This document shows positions 7,978 to 13,917 of a DNA stretch of 13,917 bases, piece after piece. Every line of letters starts with the position of its first letter. Within the stretch, counting starts at the first letter, position 1. The position numbers and the translations under genes were made by a program. The stretch is taken from the NCBI GenBank assembly GCA_964418885.1, contig CAYQNW010000090.1, positions 1 to 13,917 of the forward strand. The letters run 5' to 3'. Source of the stretch: BMS3ABIN03 sp964418885 (GTDB lineage: Bacteria > Bacteroidota > Ignavibacteria > Ignavibacteriales > Ignavibacteriaceae). The notes beneath the pieces were generated by a model. It was not told the origin of the DNA and made no database searches. It saw nothing but the letters and a program-made list of their open reading frames with translations.

Positions 7978-9288
7978 CTAAAACCTTTTTATCATAACCC
8001 TGTCTGTCTGAATAGCCATGGTGCATTCGCTTAAAGCCTTTTGTACCGGAAGCATTTTTTGAATTGCACTGTTAATGTAGAAAGACATTATTTTTGAATA
8101 TCTTGTATATTCCGTATTAGCAGGTCTGTGGACCCCAGATTTCATAAATTCTTTCATTTCCTTTATTTCAGGATACTTATCTAAATATTCCTGTTTATTA
8201 TAGAAATCGTTGGATACGGGATAGTATCCGCTCTCTTTATAGAATATTTCCTGGGACTCATCTTTTAGTAAAAATTTCACAAAGTCAATAACAGCTTCTT
8301 TTTTGTTAGAAAATTTAGAAACCATAAGATTCCATCCACCCCAAATTGAAGTTTGCATACCCGATTTAAAATAGGGAACAGGGGTTTTCTTAAGTTGACT
8401 TTCTTTTTCAGAATCAAACGGATGTTCTTTAAAGTCTTTATCGTATGTTGGCCATCCCCAGATAAATAATCCATCGTTTTTGATAAAATATTCGAAGCTT
8501 GATATTTCTGTAAATTCGGTTACTATTTCCGGTGTAGCTCGGTATTTGTGAACAAGATCGACGAGCATTTGTAAAGCTTGTGCGGCTTCGGGAGTGTTAA
8601 AGTTGAAACCATGATTTTCAAAATAATTTCTATCAAGGCTTAACAACATTTCCATATAAACGCAAATAAGTCCTTCATAATCAGCTGCAGGATAAATATA
8701 GAACGGACCTTTATTGTTGATTTCGTTTTTAAGTTTTAAGAAATCTTCCCAGGTAATGCTTTTTTTGAGTTCTTGTTTAATCTGTTTATAATTTTTACAA
8801 TTTCTTAAAAGGTCGTCGCGGTAATAAACAACGCCTTGAACTAAGTCAAGGGGAACAGCGACAAGCTCTCCCTCATAATAACACGATTCAAGGGCAGATC
8901 TTAATATCTTCTTTCTTTCCGGGTCGGAAAAATATTTATCCAAGGGTTCGCACCACTTTGCAAATCTTTGAACCCAAATTAAATCTACAGCAAGAAGATC
9001 TATACCATCACCCCTGCCTCTTAAAGAGCGGGCAAGCATTTCTTTTCTCTCATTGGTACCAAAATCGAAATTCGGGAAGTCAATAGGTATTACTTTAACT
9101 TTACCCTCGTTAAGTTTATTGTATCGTTCGATCAGTATTTTATGAGCGGCTGTTATTCTATCGGCAAAGTATATTTCGGTTACTTCATCTTTCTCGGATT
9201 TATAAAGAAATGATGAGATTAAAACGTATGCAATAGTAACAAAAAGAAGAAATAGCAGTCCCCATTTTTGTTTGATTTTGATATTCAT
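7978..9288 (-). CDS. Membrane-anchored family 1 solute (sugar)-binding protein, likely sensor subunit
   Basis: A 436-residue periplasmic binding protein of the ABC sugar-binding (family 1) type. Evidence is the domain pattern GIDLLAVDLIWVQRFAKW, LDKYF, AVPLDLVQGVVYYRDDLL, FIWGWPTYD, the WGGWNLMVSKFSNKKEAVDF-like segment, and FLLKDESQEIFYKESGYYPV near the C-terminus. Residues 10-29 form one hydrophobic segment with no lipobox cysteine and no clear signal peptidase site, so it is probably an uncleaved anchor holding the domain at the outer face of the inner membrane. No ABC permease or ATPase gene is nearby; instead the next two genes are a histidine kinase and response regulator. I therefore infer a sensing rather than transport role, with a mannose-containing oligosaccharide as candidate ligand because of the divergent mannosylglucose phosphorylase. 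It is first in its operon, preceded by a sigma-54-like promoter. Confidence 0.9.
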   Translation of the reverse strand: MNIKIKQKWGLLFLLFVTIAYVLISSFLYKSEKDEVTEIYFADRITAAHKILIERYNKLNEGKVKVIPIDFPNFDFGTNERKEMLARSLRGRGDGIDLLAVDLIWVQRFAKWCEPLDKYFSDPERKKILRSALESCYYEGELVAVPLDLVQGVVYYRDDLLRNCKNYKQIKQELKKSITWEDFLKLKNEINNKGPFYIYPAADYEGLICVYMEMLLSLDRNYFENHGFNFNTPEAAQALQMLVDLVHKYRATPEIVTEFTEISSFEYFIKNDGLFIWGWPTYDKDFKEHPFDSEKESQLKKTPVPYFKSGMQTSIWGGWNLMVSKFSNKKEAVIDFVKFLLKDESQEIFYKESGYYPVSNDFYNKQEYLDKYPEIKEMKEFMKSGVHRPANTEYTRYSKIMSFYINSAIQKMLPVQKALSECTMAIQTDRVMIKRF

Positions 9289-9322
9289 TTTGGATGGAAA
9301 TTTTATTATATATTATTTATTG

Positions 9323-9337
9323 ACAACGTCTATGCCA
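9323..9337 (-). promoter_or_regulatory. Putative sigma-54 promoter for the sensor operon
   Basis: On the minus strand TGGCAT (9337-9332), 5-nt spacer AGACG, then TTGT (9326-9323). The sigma-54 consensus is TGGCAC-N5-TTGC, so only the last base of each element differs and the GG-to-GT spacing is correct. The predicted start is near 9311, giving a leader of about 23 nt before the ATG at 9288. This is a pattern match by eye. Confidence 0.5.
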
Positions 9338-9340
9338 TCT

Positions 9341-9358
9341 AAAAATCTGTAGATTTTT
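9341..9358. repeat. Perfect 18-bp palindrome next to the minus-strand promoter
   Basis: AAAAATCT-GT-AGATTTTT, 8-bp arms around GT. It begins 4 nt upstream of the -24 element of the leftward promoter. It could be an operator or simply AT-rich symmetry; the position makes it worth noting. Confidence 0.5.
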
Positions 9359-9504
9359 TATATTTTTGATAAAATCAATTTTTATCTTTTATTAAAATAA
9401 TAAAAAGTAGCTTTTATAATAAATTGGGGTAGATTTTAAGTTTCAATATTCAGGCTTTTATTTCGATTTATCGGAAACAGTAAGATTACCTACATTATTA
9501 TTCC

Positions 9505-9536
9505 TTAATTGGTGTAACAACTTTTGTTGTAATTAA
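9505..9536. promoter_or_regulatory. Candidate shared activator-binding dyad
   Basis: ACAAC (9517-9521), TTTT, GTTGT (9526-9530) form an inverted repeat, extended by outer arms TTAATT (9505-9510) and AATTAA (9531-9536) with a 6-nt asymmetry on the left. It sits about 170 nt upstream of the leftward and 240 nt upstream of the rightward sigma-54-like promoter, a distance typical for NtrC-type enhancer sites. The function is inferred from position only. Confidence 0.35.
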
Positions 9537-9693
9537 AAAGGTATACAGGACTCTTTCAGAATCTTAATAAAAATTTTCTTATTCAAAAAATGGAATGAGT
9601 CTTCTAAGCTCGAGATCTTGTATGTTTATGTTAAAATAGAGAGGCTTATAAAATGTTGTTAAACCGAAAAAATGTTTATTATCTTTATAACTA

Positions 9694-9710
9694 TTTATCA
9701 TTATGATAAA
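9694..9710. promoter_or_regulatory. Perfect 17-bp palindrome upstream of the symporter promoter
   Basis: TTTATCAT-T-ATGATAAA, 8-bp arms with a single central base, centred at 9702, about 95 nt upstream of the predicted start of the symporter operon. The half TGATAAAAT recurs at 9367-9375 inside TTGATAAAATCAA near the leftward promoter. It is a candidate regulator site, unproven. Confidence 0.4.
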
Positions 9711-9771
9711 ATTTCTGAAACAAAAATATAGGTAAAATTTTAAATCAAGAATGATTCCACCTTAGACAAAA

Positions 9772-9786
9772 TGGCATTATTTATGA
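9772..9786 (+). promoter_or_regulatory. Putative sigma-54 promoter for the symporter-phosphorylase operon
   Basis: TGGCAT (9772-9777), spacer TTATT, then ATGA (9783-9786), compared with TGGCAC-N5-TTGC. The -24 element is as good as in the leftward promoter and the -12 element is weaker (only TG conserved). The predicted start is near 9798, 17 nt before the ATG at 9815. Confidence 0.45.
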
Positions 9787-9814
9787 CTTTTCAAGGTTCA
9801 TAAATTAATTTTAA

Positions 9815-11686
9815 ATGCGAATGCTACTCGATCCAATTGATATCTCAATAATCCTTGTATATCTATTAACAATCGTCTTACTAGGGTTAGTTTTATCTAA
9901 AAGAGCTTCCAAAAGCATTGATAATTATTTCCTGGGAGGTAATAAAATTCCTTGGTACATACTCGGGGTTTCAAACGCTTCAGGGATGTTTGATATTACC
10001 GGAACAATCTGGCTCGTGATGCTTCTGTTTGTTTATGGAGTTAAAAGTGTTTTCATTCCCTGGGCGTGGCCAGTATTTAATCAGATTTTTTTAATGATTT
10101 ATTTATCTGCCTGGTTGAGAAAGTCTAATGTTATGACTGGAGCGGAATGGATCAAAACAAGATTTGGCAATAGCAGAGGCGCACAGCTTTCACACATTGT
10201 AATAGTAGTTTTTGCAATTATCGGTGTCATAGGTTTTTTGGCCTACGGTTTTAAAGGATCAGGAAAATTCTTTGCTATTTTTCTACCCTGGGATTGGTCT
10301 CCTGATATTTATGCACTTATTATAATGTCTATAACGGGTATTTATGTAATTAAAGGCGGAATGTATAGCGTCGTTCTGACTGAGCTTATCCAGTTTGCAA
10401 TTATGACTATAGGTGGAATTGTAATTGGCATTATTGCCATAAATCAGGTGAGTCCTGAAACTCTCAATTCAGTTTTACCTGCTGGTTGGAATGATATTAC
10501 ATTCGGATGGCATCTTAATCTTGATTGGTCTAATTCATTAGCAGATCTGAATAATAAAATAGCGAATGATGAATATTCTCTATTCGGTTTCTTTTTTATG
10601 ATTATTGTTTTTAAAGGATTTTTGGTTAGTATGGCGGGACCTGCGCCAAACTACGATATGCAAAGAATACTTGCTACAAGATCGCCAGTAGAAGCAGCTA
10701 AAATGAGTGGAATGGTAAGTGTGGTCCTGTTTATACCGAGATATATGATGATTGCCGGATTAACAGTTCTTGCACTTGGATTTTTTATTCCTCACATTCA
10801 GGCAATGGGCTCCAACTTTGATTTTGAATTAATTTTGCCAATTGCTATTCGGGATTATATTCCAACAGGCTTAAAAGGTATTCTAATAGCAGGATTAGTT
10901 GCAGCGTTTATGTCTACTTATGCTGCAACTGTAAATGCTGCACCAGCCTATATAGTTAATGATATTTATAAAAAATATCTAAAACCTAATGCGAATGAAA
11001 AAACTTACGTGAGGATGAGTTATATAATTTCGCTGGCAGTGATTATTGTTGGATGCTTTTTCGGATTTGTAACCAAATCGGTTGACCAGGCAACTCTTTG
11101 GATTGTAAACTCTCTTTATGGTGGTTACACTGCTGCAAACTTTTTTAAATGGTACTGGTGGAGATTTAACGGTTATGGTTACTTCTGGGGAATGGTTGCT
11201 GGTTTAGCTTCATTATTTATTGTACCGGCAATATTCCCGGCTTTAAATTCATTTCAGTCATTTCCTATAATTCTGGTTCTCTCTGTTATTGGATGCCTTA
11301 TAGGAACGCTATTAACAAAGCCTGAAAAAGAAGAAGTGCTGAAAAATTTCTACATGACAGTAAAACCCTGGGGATTCTGGAAACCCATTCACGAAAAAGT
11401 TATGCTGGAACATCCTGAGTTCAGGAAAAATACTGCATTCAAACGCGATATGTTCAATGTAGTAATTGGGATAATCTGGCAGGTAACCCTGGTAGTGATT
11501 CCTATTTATCTTGTTATACAGGAACCGGGTTCGATGACAATTGCAATTATAATCTGTTTGATTACTACAATAATCTTAAAGAAAAATTGGTGGGATAAGT
11601 TAAACGATTCATTTGGTGGTGAACCGGTTTTGGAAAAAGCAAAAGTTGATGAAGATAAAGCAGTATTTGTTGGTGATAATAAATGA
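9815..11686 (+). CDS. Sodium:solute symporter (SSS family), probable mannosyl-glucose importer
   Basis: A 623-residue inner-membrane protein with about 13-14 membrane segments. The SSS N-terminal signature SIDNYFLGGNKIPW (34-47) follows the first helix, and ASGMFDITGTIWLV occupies the usual helix 2 position. The family uses the Na+ gradient to import sugars, amino acids and similar solutes. The C-terminus extends with extra helices and a charged tail. The substrate is inferred from the next gene: the stop codon overlaps the phosphorylase ATG by 4 nt (ATGA), so the two are translationally coupled. Bacteroides fragilis places a comparable transporter gene beside its mannosylglucose phosphorylase. 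The start at 9815 has no good Shine-Dalgarno sequence, and the ATG at 9821 is an equally possible start two codons later. Expression is likely driven by the sigma-54-like promoter at 9772-9786. Confidence 0.93.
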   Translation: MRMLLDPIDISIILVYLLTIVLLGLVLSKRASKSIDNYFLGGNKIPWYILGVSNASGMFDITGTIWLVMLLFVYGVKSVFIPWAWPVFNQIFLMIYLSAWLRKSNVMTGAEWIKTRFGNSRGAQLSHIVIVVFAIIGVIGFLAYGFKGSGKFFAIFLPWDWSPDIYALIIMSITGIYVIKGGMYSVVLTELIQFAIMTIGGIVIGIIAINQVSPETLNSVLPAGWNDITFGWHLNLDWSNSLADLNNKIANDEYSLFGFFFMIIVFKGFLVSMAGPAPNYDMQRILATRSPVEAAKMSGMVSVVLFIPRYMMIAGLTVLALGFFIPHIQAMGSNFDFELILPIAIRDYIPTGLKGILIAGLVAAFMSTYAATVNAAPAYIVNDIYKKYLKPNANEKTYVRMSYIISLAVIIVGCFFGFVTKSVDQATLWIVNSLYGGYTAANFFKWYWWRFNGYGYFWGMVAGLASLFIVPAIFPALNSFQSFPIILVLSVIGCLIGTLLTKPEKEEVLKNFYMTVKPWGFWKPIHEKVMLEHPEFRKNTAFKRDMFNVVIGIIWQVTLVVIPIYLVIQEPGSMTIAIIICLITTIILKKNWWDKLNDSFGGEPVLEKAKVDEDKAVFVGDNK

Positions 11687-12867
11687 CGAAGAAAGAATTT
11701 GATACACAATTAAAAATTCTTTTTGATGATCACAAAAGACTGGTGACACGTAAAAATGAAATCGCTGAAAAAAACAACGGCATATTTAAACGATATAAAT
11801 ATCCCGTTGTCACTGCTGAGCATATACCAATATTCTGGAAATATGATTTAGATTATAATACCAATCCACATTTGATGGAAAGACTTGGAGTTAATGCAAC
11901 TTGCAATGCCGGAGCAATCGAGTTTGACGGTAAAATTTTACTTGGAGTAAGAGTAGAAGGTAATGACAGAAAATCGTTTTTAGCAATTGCAGAATCAACA
12001 AATGGAATTGACAATTTTAAGTTTTGGGATTATCCTATAATAATGCCTGAAACTGAAAACCCTGATATAAATGTTTATGATATCAGGTTTGTTAAACATG
12101 ATGACGGCTGGATTTATGGATTGTTTTGTACGGAAAGAAAAGATCCTGATTCACCTGCAAGCGATACATCTGCTGCTAACGCCCAATGCGGTATTGCCCG
12201 GACAAAAGATTTTGTTAAATGGGAAAGATTGCGGGATTTGGAAACAAAATCACCGCAGCAAAGAAATGTTGTTTTGCATCCTGAGTTTGTTAATGGTAAG
12301 TATGCATTTTACACCCGTCCGCAGGATGGATTTATCGATGCAGGTACAGGAGGAGGAATAGGTTGGGGTTTAGCAGACTCAATAGAAAATGCAGTGATTA
12401 ATAAAGAAATTATTATTAATGATCGTGTTTATCATACAATAAAAGAAGTTAAAAATGGAATGGGTCCTGCGCCCATCAAAACAGAAAAAGGCTGGCTTCA
12501 GTTAGCTCATGGTGTGAGAAATACGGCTGCAGGATTACGTTATGTATTGTATCTGTTTCTTTCTGATTTAAAAGATCCTGCTAAAGTGATAGCAGAACCG
12601 GGAGGATATTTTTTAGCTCCGGTTGGTGATGAAAGAATTGGAGATGTTTCCAACGTTTTATTCAGTAACGGATGGGTTAAAAAAGAAAATGGTGAAGTGT
12701 TAATTTATTATGCATCAGCCGATACAAGAATACATGTTGTAACCTCTACAGTTGATAAGCTTCTTGATTATGTTTTAAATACTCCATCGGATGCCTTAAA
12801 AAGCGCTGCCTGTGTTGAACAACGAAACAAGCTTATAAAGAAAAATCTGGAGTTAATGAGTAATTAG
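11683..12867 (+). CDS. mgp: GH130 4-O-beta-D-mannosyl-D-glucose phosphorylase
   Basis: A 394-residue cytoplasmic five-bladed beta-propeller enzyme of GH130 subfamily 1, close in length and text to the roughly 390-residue Bacteroides fragilis mannosylglucose phosphorylase as I remember it. Shared signatures are NATCNAGAI (71-79), VRVEGNDRKSF (89-99), NVYDIR (130-135), QQRNVVLHPEFV, YTRPQDGFID, GGGIGW, YHTIKEVKNG, AHGVRNTAAGLRYVLY and ERIGDVSNVLFSNGW. D133 matches the proposed catalytic acid. The reaction is mannosyl-glucose plus phosphate to alpha-mannose 1-phosphate and glucose, which conserves the glycosidic bond energy. In B. fragilis it follows cellobiose 2-epimerase in beta-mannan breakdown; neither an epimerase nor a mannanase is in this window. 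It is coupled to the symporter by the ATGA overlap. A mannobiose- or mannooligosaccharide-preferring GH130 is a less likely alternative. Confidence 0.94.
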   Translation: MTKKEFDTQLKILFDDHKRLVTRKNEIAEKNNGIFKRYKYPVVTAEHIPIFWKYDLDYNTNPHLMERLGVNATCNAGAIEFDGKILLGVRVEGNDRKSFLAIAESTNGIDNFKFWDYPIIMPETENPDINVYDIRFVKHDDGWIYGLFCTERKDPDSPASDTSAANAQCGIARTKDFVKWERLRDLETKSPQQRNVVLHPEFVNGKYAFYTRPQDGFIDAGTGGGIGWGLADSIENAVINKEIIINDRVYHTIKEVKNGMGPAPIKTEKGWLQLAHGVRNTAAGLRYVLYLFLSDLKDPAKVIAEPGGYFLAPVGDERIGDVSNVLFSNGWVKKENGEVLIYYASADTRIHVVTSTVDKLLDYVLNTPSDALKSAACVEQRNKLIKKNLELMSN

Positions 12868-13117
12868 TTTTTTCTCATACTTTTCTCCTTCAATTGCCAT
12901 GTAATATAAAAGTCGTGTGGCATTTATTTAAATAAACATCTATAATTATTATGAAGTTTTCAAATTCGAGAAATTCCAAAATCATTAATTGAAAAAATGC
13001 AAAACATTTGTTCGTGTTAAAAGAGTTTTCGCTAAATATGAATCCAATTTAATATTAAAATTTGAAGTTAAGTGAAATAGAAATTGCTTTTAATTATCAT
13101 CTTTACTAAAATAATCA

Positions 13118-13125
13118 TACATTTG
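13118..13125 (+). promoter_or_regulatory. Bacteroidota-type -7 promoter element
   Basis: TACATTTG is an exact match to the Bacteroidota housekeeping -7 consensus TAnnTTTG. It would place the transcript start near 13132, some 25 nt before the expected DUF362 start. No TTTG -33 element is visible at the usual distance, so the call is tentative. Confidence 0.35.
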
Positions 13126-13146
13126 TAGAGTATTGTTCAATTTTAC

Positions 13147-13154
13147 GGAGGGGG
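13147..13154 (+). promoter_or_regulatory. Strong Shine-Dalgarno without a matching start codon
   Basis: GGAGGGGG, the best ribosome site in the window. The following bases are CAATAAGGTAAGC. In the DUF362 frame these give AAT AAG GTA AGC with no start codon; one extra G after CAAT would create ATG AAG GTA AGC at ideal spacing. Confidence 0.6.
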
Positions 13155-13156
13155 CA

Positions 13157-13917
13157 ATAAGGTAAGCCGATTTGTACAAACGTTCGTAAAAGTTTGTCCA
13201 AAAACCGGCAAATTCGGGGGTATAAAACCGTTAAAAGGATTTGCTCATCTTCTATTTCCTCTAATTGGATTTCTTGCTCTTCTATGGATATTATTCCGGG
13301 TTATTTCCAAACCAAGCAGAATAAATTATCCCTGTATAAGTGCAGCAATGCCCTTTGCCGCTGGCTTTGTCGAAAGCATTGTTTTCTTTGTTGTGTCTGC
13401 CATTGCTTTTCTTAAACTGAAAAAATCATTTTTAAAATATGATTATATCTTCGCTGCGGCGTTTGTAACTCTTGCAATCGGTGCAGTAAGTTATATTGAT
13501 TCTAACACAGCACAACCGCAGTTTCCGACTATTTACCAGGAACCAAATGAACCATTGGGTACAGCAAAGGGTATTTTCCCGGGAAGAGTAGTATGGATGC
13601 ATGATCCTGATGCAACAAATGAAAACTGCAATCCCAACGAATATGGAGACGATTGGTTACTGCCCAAAAACAATGATCAGGATGTAATTGACGAAATGTT
13701 ATCAACCGGGTTGAAAAATTTAACAGGTACTACAAATGATTCTCTTGCTTGTGATTCAATATTTACTTACTATAACAAAAACAACGGCAAAGGCGAAATA
13801 AGTTACGGGCAATCGGAAAAAATTTTTATAAAAACAAATGCAACAAGTGCATGGTATGATAATTATTTTTTTAAACTCTTCCAATGTTCGATCAAATTAT
13901 CAAAATGTATTTTCGAC
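13157..13917 (+). CDS. Second DUF362 copy, 3' partial, start codon absent and probable frameshift
   Basis: The frame is open from 13129 to the window end and encodes a close paralogue of the protein at the left edge. After KVSRFVQTFVKVCPKTGKFG (from 13159), it has the hydrophobic segment LLFPLIGFLALLWILFRV, then KPSRINYPC, two more membrane segments, and the beginning of DUF362 (IFPGRVVWMHDPDATNEN, EKIFIKTNA). No ATG, GTG or TTG is in frame near the ribosome site; the first conventional in-frame start is the ATG at 13348, which would remove the first helix. Near the end, TTTTTTT (13866-13872) leads to an unlikely sequence (FFKLFQCSIKLSK). Deleting one T gives FLNSSNVRSNYQNVFS, which suits the family better. 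Two single-base lesions mean either a decaying copy or sequencing errors. The T9SS tail, if present, is beyond the window. Confidence 0.75.
13223..13757 (+). repeat. Right copy of the dispersed DUF362 gene duplication
   Basis: Counterpart of 1-535, same strand, gap-free alignment. Protein-level changes are mostly conservative (for example FIESVVFFIVS versus FVESIVFFVVS). Downstream of about 13757 the two genes differ in both length and sequence. Confidence 0.85.

Larger units (their letters stand above)
9289..9814. other. Divergent control region between sensor operon and symporter-phosphorylase operon
   Basis: A 526-nt, very AT-rich gap with no credible gene or RNA gene. It carries one sigma-54-like promoter facing each way, near each end, and several dyad-symmetric sequences between them (listed separately). 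This layout fits shared upstream activator sites for the NtrC-type regulator. GTTGTTA-like half sites occur at 9515-9521 (reverse), 9526-9532 and 9655-9661. Confidence 0.6.
12868..13156 (+). other. AT-rich intergenic region before the second DUF362 copy
   Basis: Nothing gene-like is visible in 289 nt. It holds the AT palindrome TTTATTTAAATAAA (12923-12936), a Bacteroidota-type -7 element (13118-13125) and a strong ribosome site (13147-13154). No convincing terminator follows the phosphorylase: the ATGAG/CTCAT hairpin at 12856-12878 has only five pairs. Confidence 0.6.

Noticed and set aside
12071..12361. 96-codon plus-strand frame inside the phosphorylase gene
   Set aside because: Out-of-frame shadow of a strongly conserved GH130 coding region.
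12856..12878. Possible terminator after the phosphorylase (ATGAG ... CTCAT)
   Set aside because: Only five base pairs with a 13-nt loop, and the T run lies in the loop rather than after the stem.
12919..12934. A third TGGCAT resembling a sigma-54 -24 element
   Set aside because: No TTGC-like element at the correct spacing (the sequence there is TAAA), and no gene starts at a suitable distance.
13194..13415. Short open frame on the plus strand starting with TTG
   Set aside because: It overlaps the second DUF362 copy in another frame, has no ribosome site or family resemblance, and the homologous frame at the left edge is the DUF362 one.
1..13917. Mobile element explanation for the flanking duplication
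   Set aside because: No transposase, integrase, terminal inverted repeats, tRNA gene or target-site duplication is visible; the repeat is coding sequence of a paralogous gene.

Overview
The window reads as chromosome of an AT-rich, Gram-negative, anaerobe-like member of the Bacteroidota/Chlorobi assemblage, most probably an Ignavibacteria-type lineage. The indications are a C-terminal type IX secretion (T9SS) sorting domain with the 'YQNYPNPFNP' signature, a TonB-dependent outer-membrane receptor, generally weak Shine-Dalgarno sequences, and a Bacteroidota-like -7 promoter element near the right end. The lineage is an inference from gene content; no rRNA or other marker gene is present.

Layout. 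(1) Positions 1-1982 (+): a DUF362 protein with an N-terminal membrane region and a T9SS tail; its true start lies before the window. A convergent bidirectional terminator follows (1993-2027). (2) Positions 2053-4842 (-): a translationally coupled three-gene operon read as ECF-type S-component-like membrane protein, type I phosphoribosyltransferase, then TonB-dependent receptor. It looks like an uptake-and-trap route for a small, possibly nucleobase-like, compound. (3) Positions 5018-9288 (-): a tight operon read as membrane-tethered sugar-binding protein, sensor histidine kinase, then NtrC-type sigma-54 response regulator. (4) Positions 9289-9814: a 526-nt divergent control region with two sigma-54-like promoters facing outward and several palindromes. 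(5) Positions 9815-12867 (+): a sodium:solute symporter overlapping by 4 nt a GH130 enzyme that closely resembles 4-O-beta-D-mannosyl-D-glucose phosphorylase. (6) Positions 13157-13917 (+): the start of a second copy of the DUF362 gene, cut by the window edge, lacking a recognisable start codon and carrying a probable 1-nt frameshift in a T7 run.

How it fits together. The most coherent system is the middle block. A solute-binding protein without any ABC permease, fixed in the membrane, would report an extracytoplasmic manno-oligosaccharide to the kinase. The kinase would phosphorylate the sigma-54 activator, which would switch on the divergent symporter-phosphorylase operon and possibly its own operon. 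The symporter would import mannosyl-glucose and the phosphorylase would split it with phosphate into mannose 1-phosphate and glucose. The enzyme assignment is strong; the regulatory circuit is an inference from gene order, domain content and promoter-like sequences.

The two DUF362 copies flank everything else at a spacing of 13,222 nt. They are nearly colinear over their first ~530 nt and then diverge sharply.
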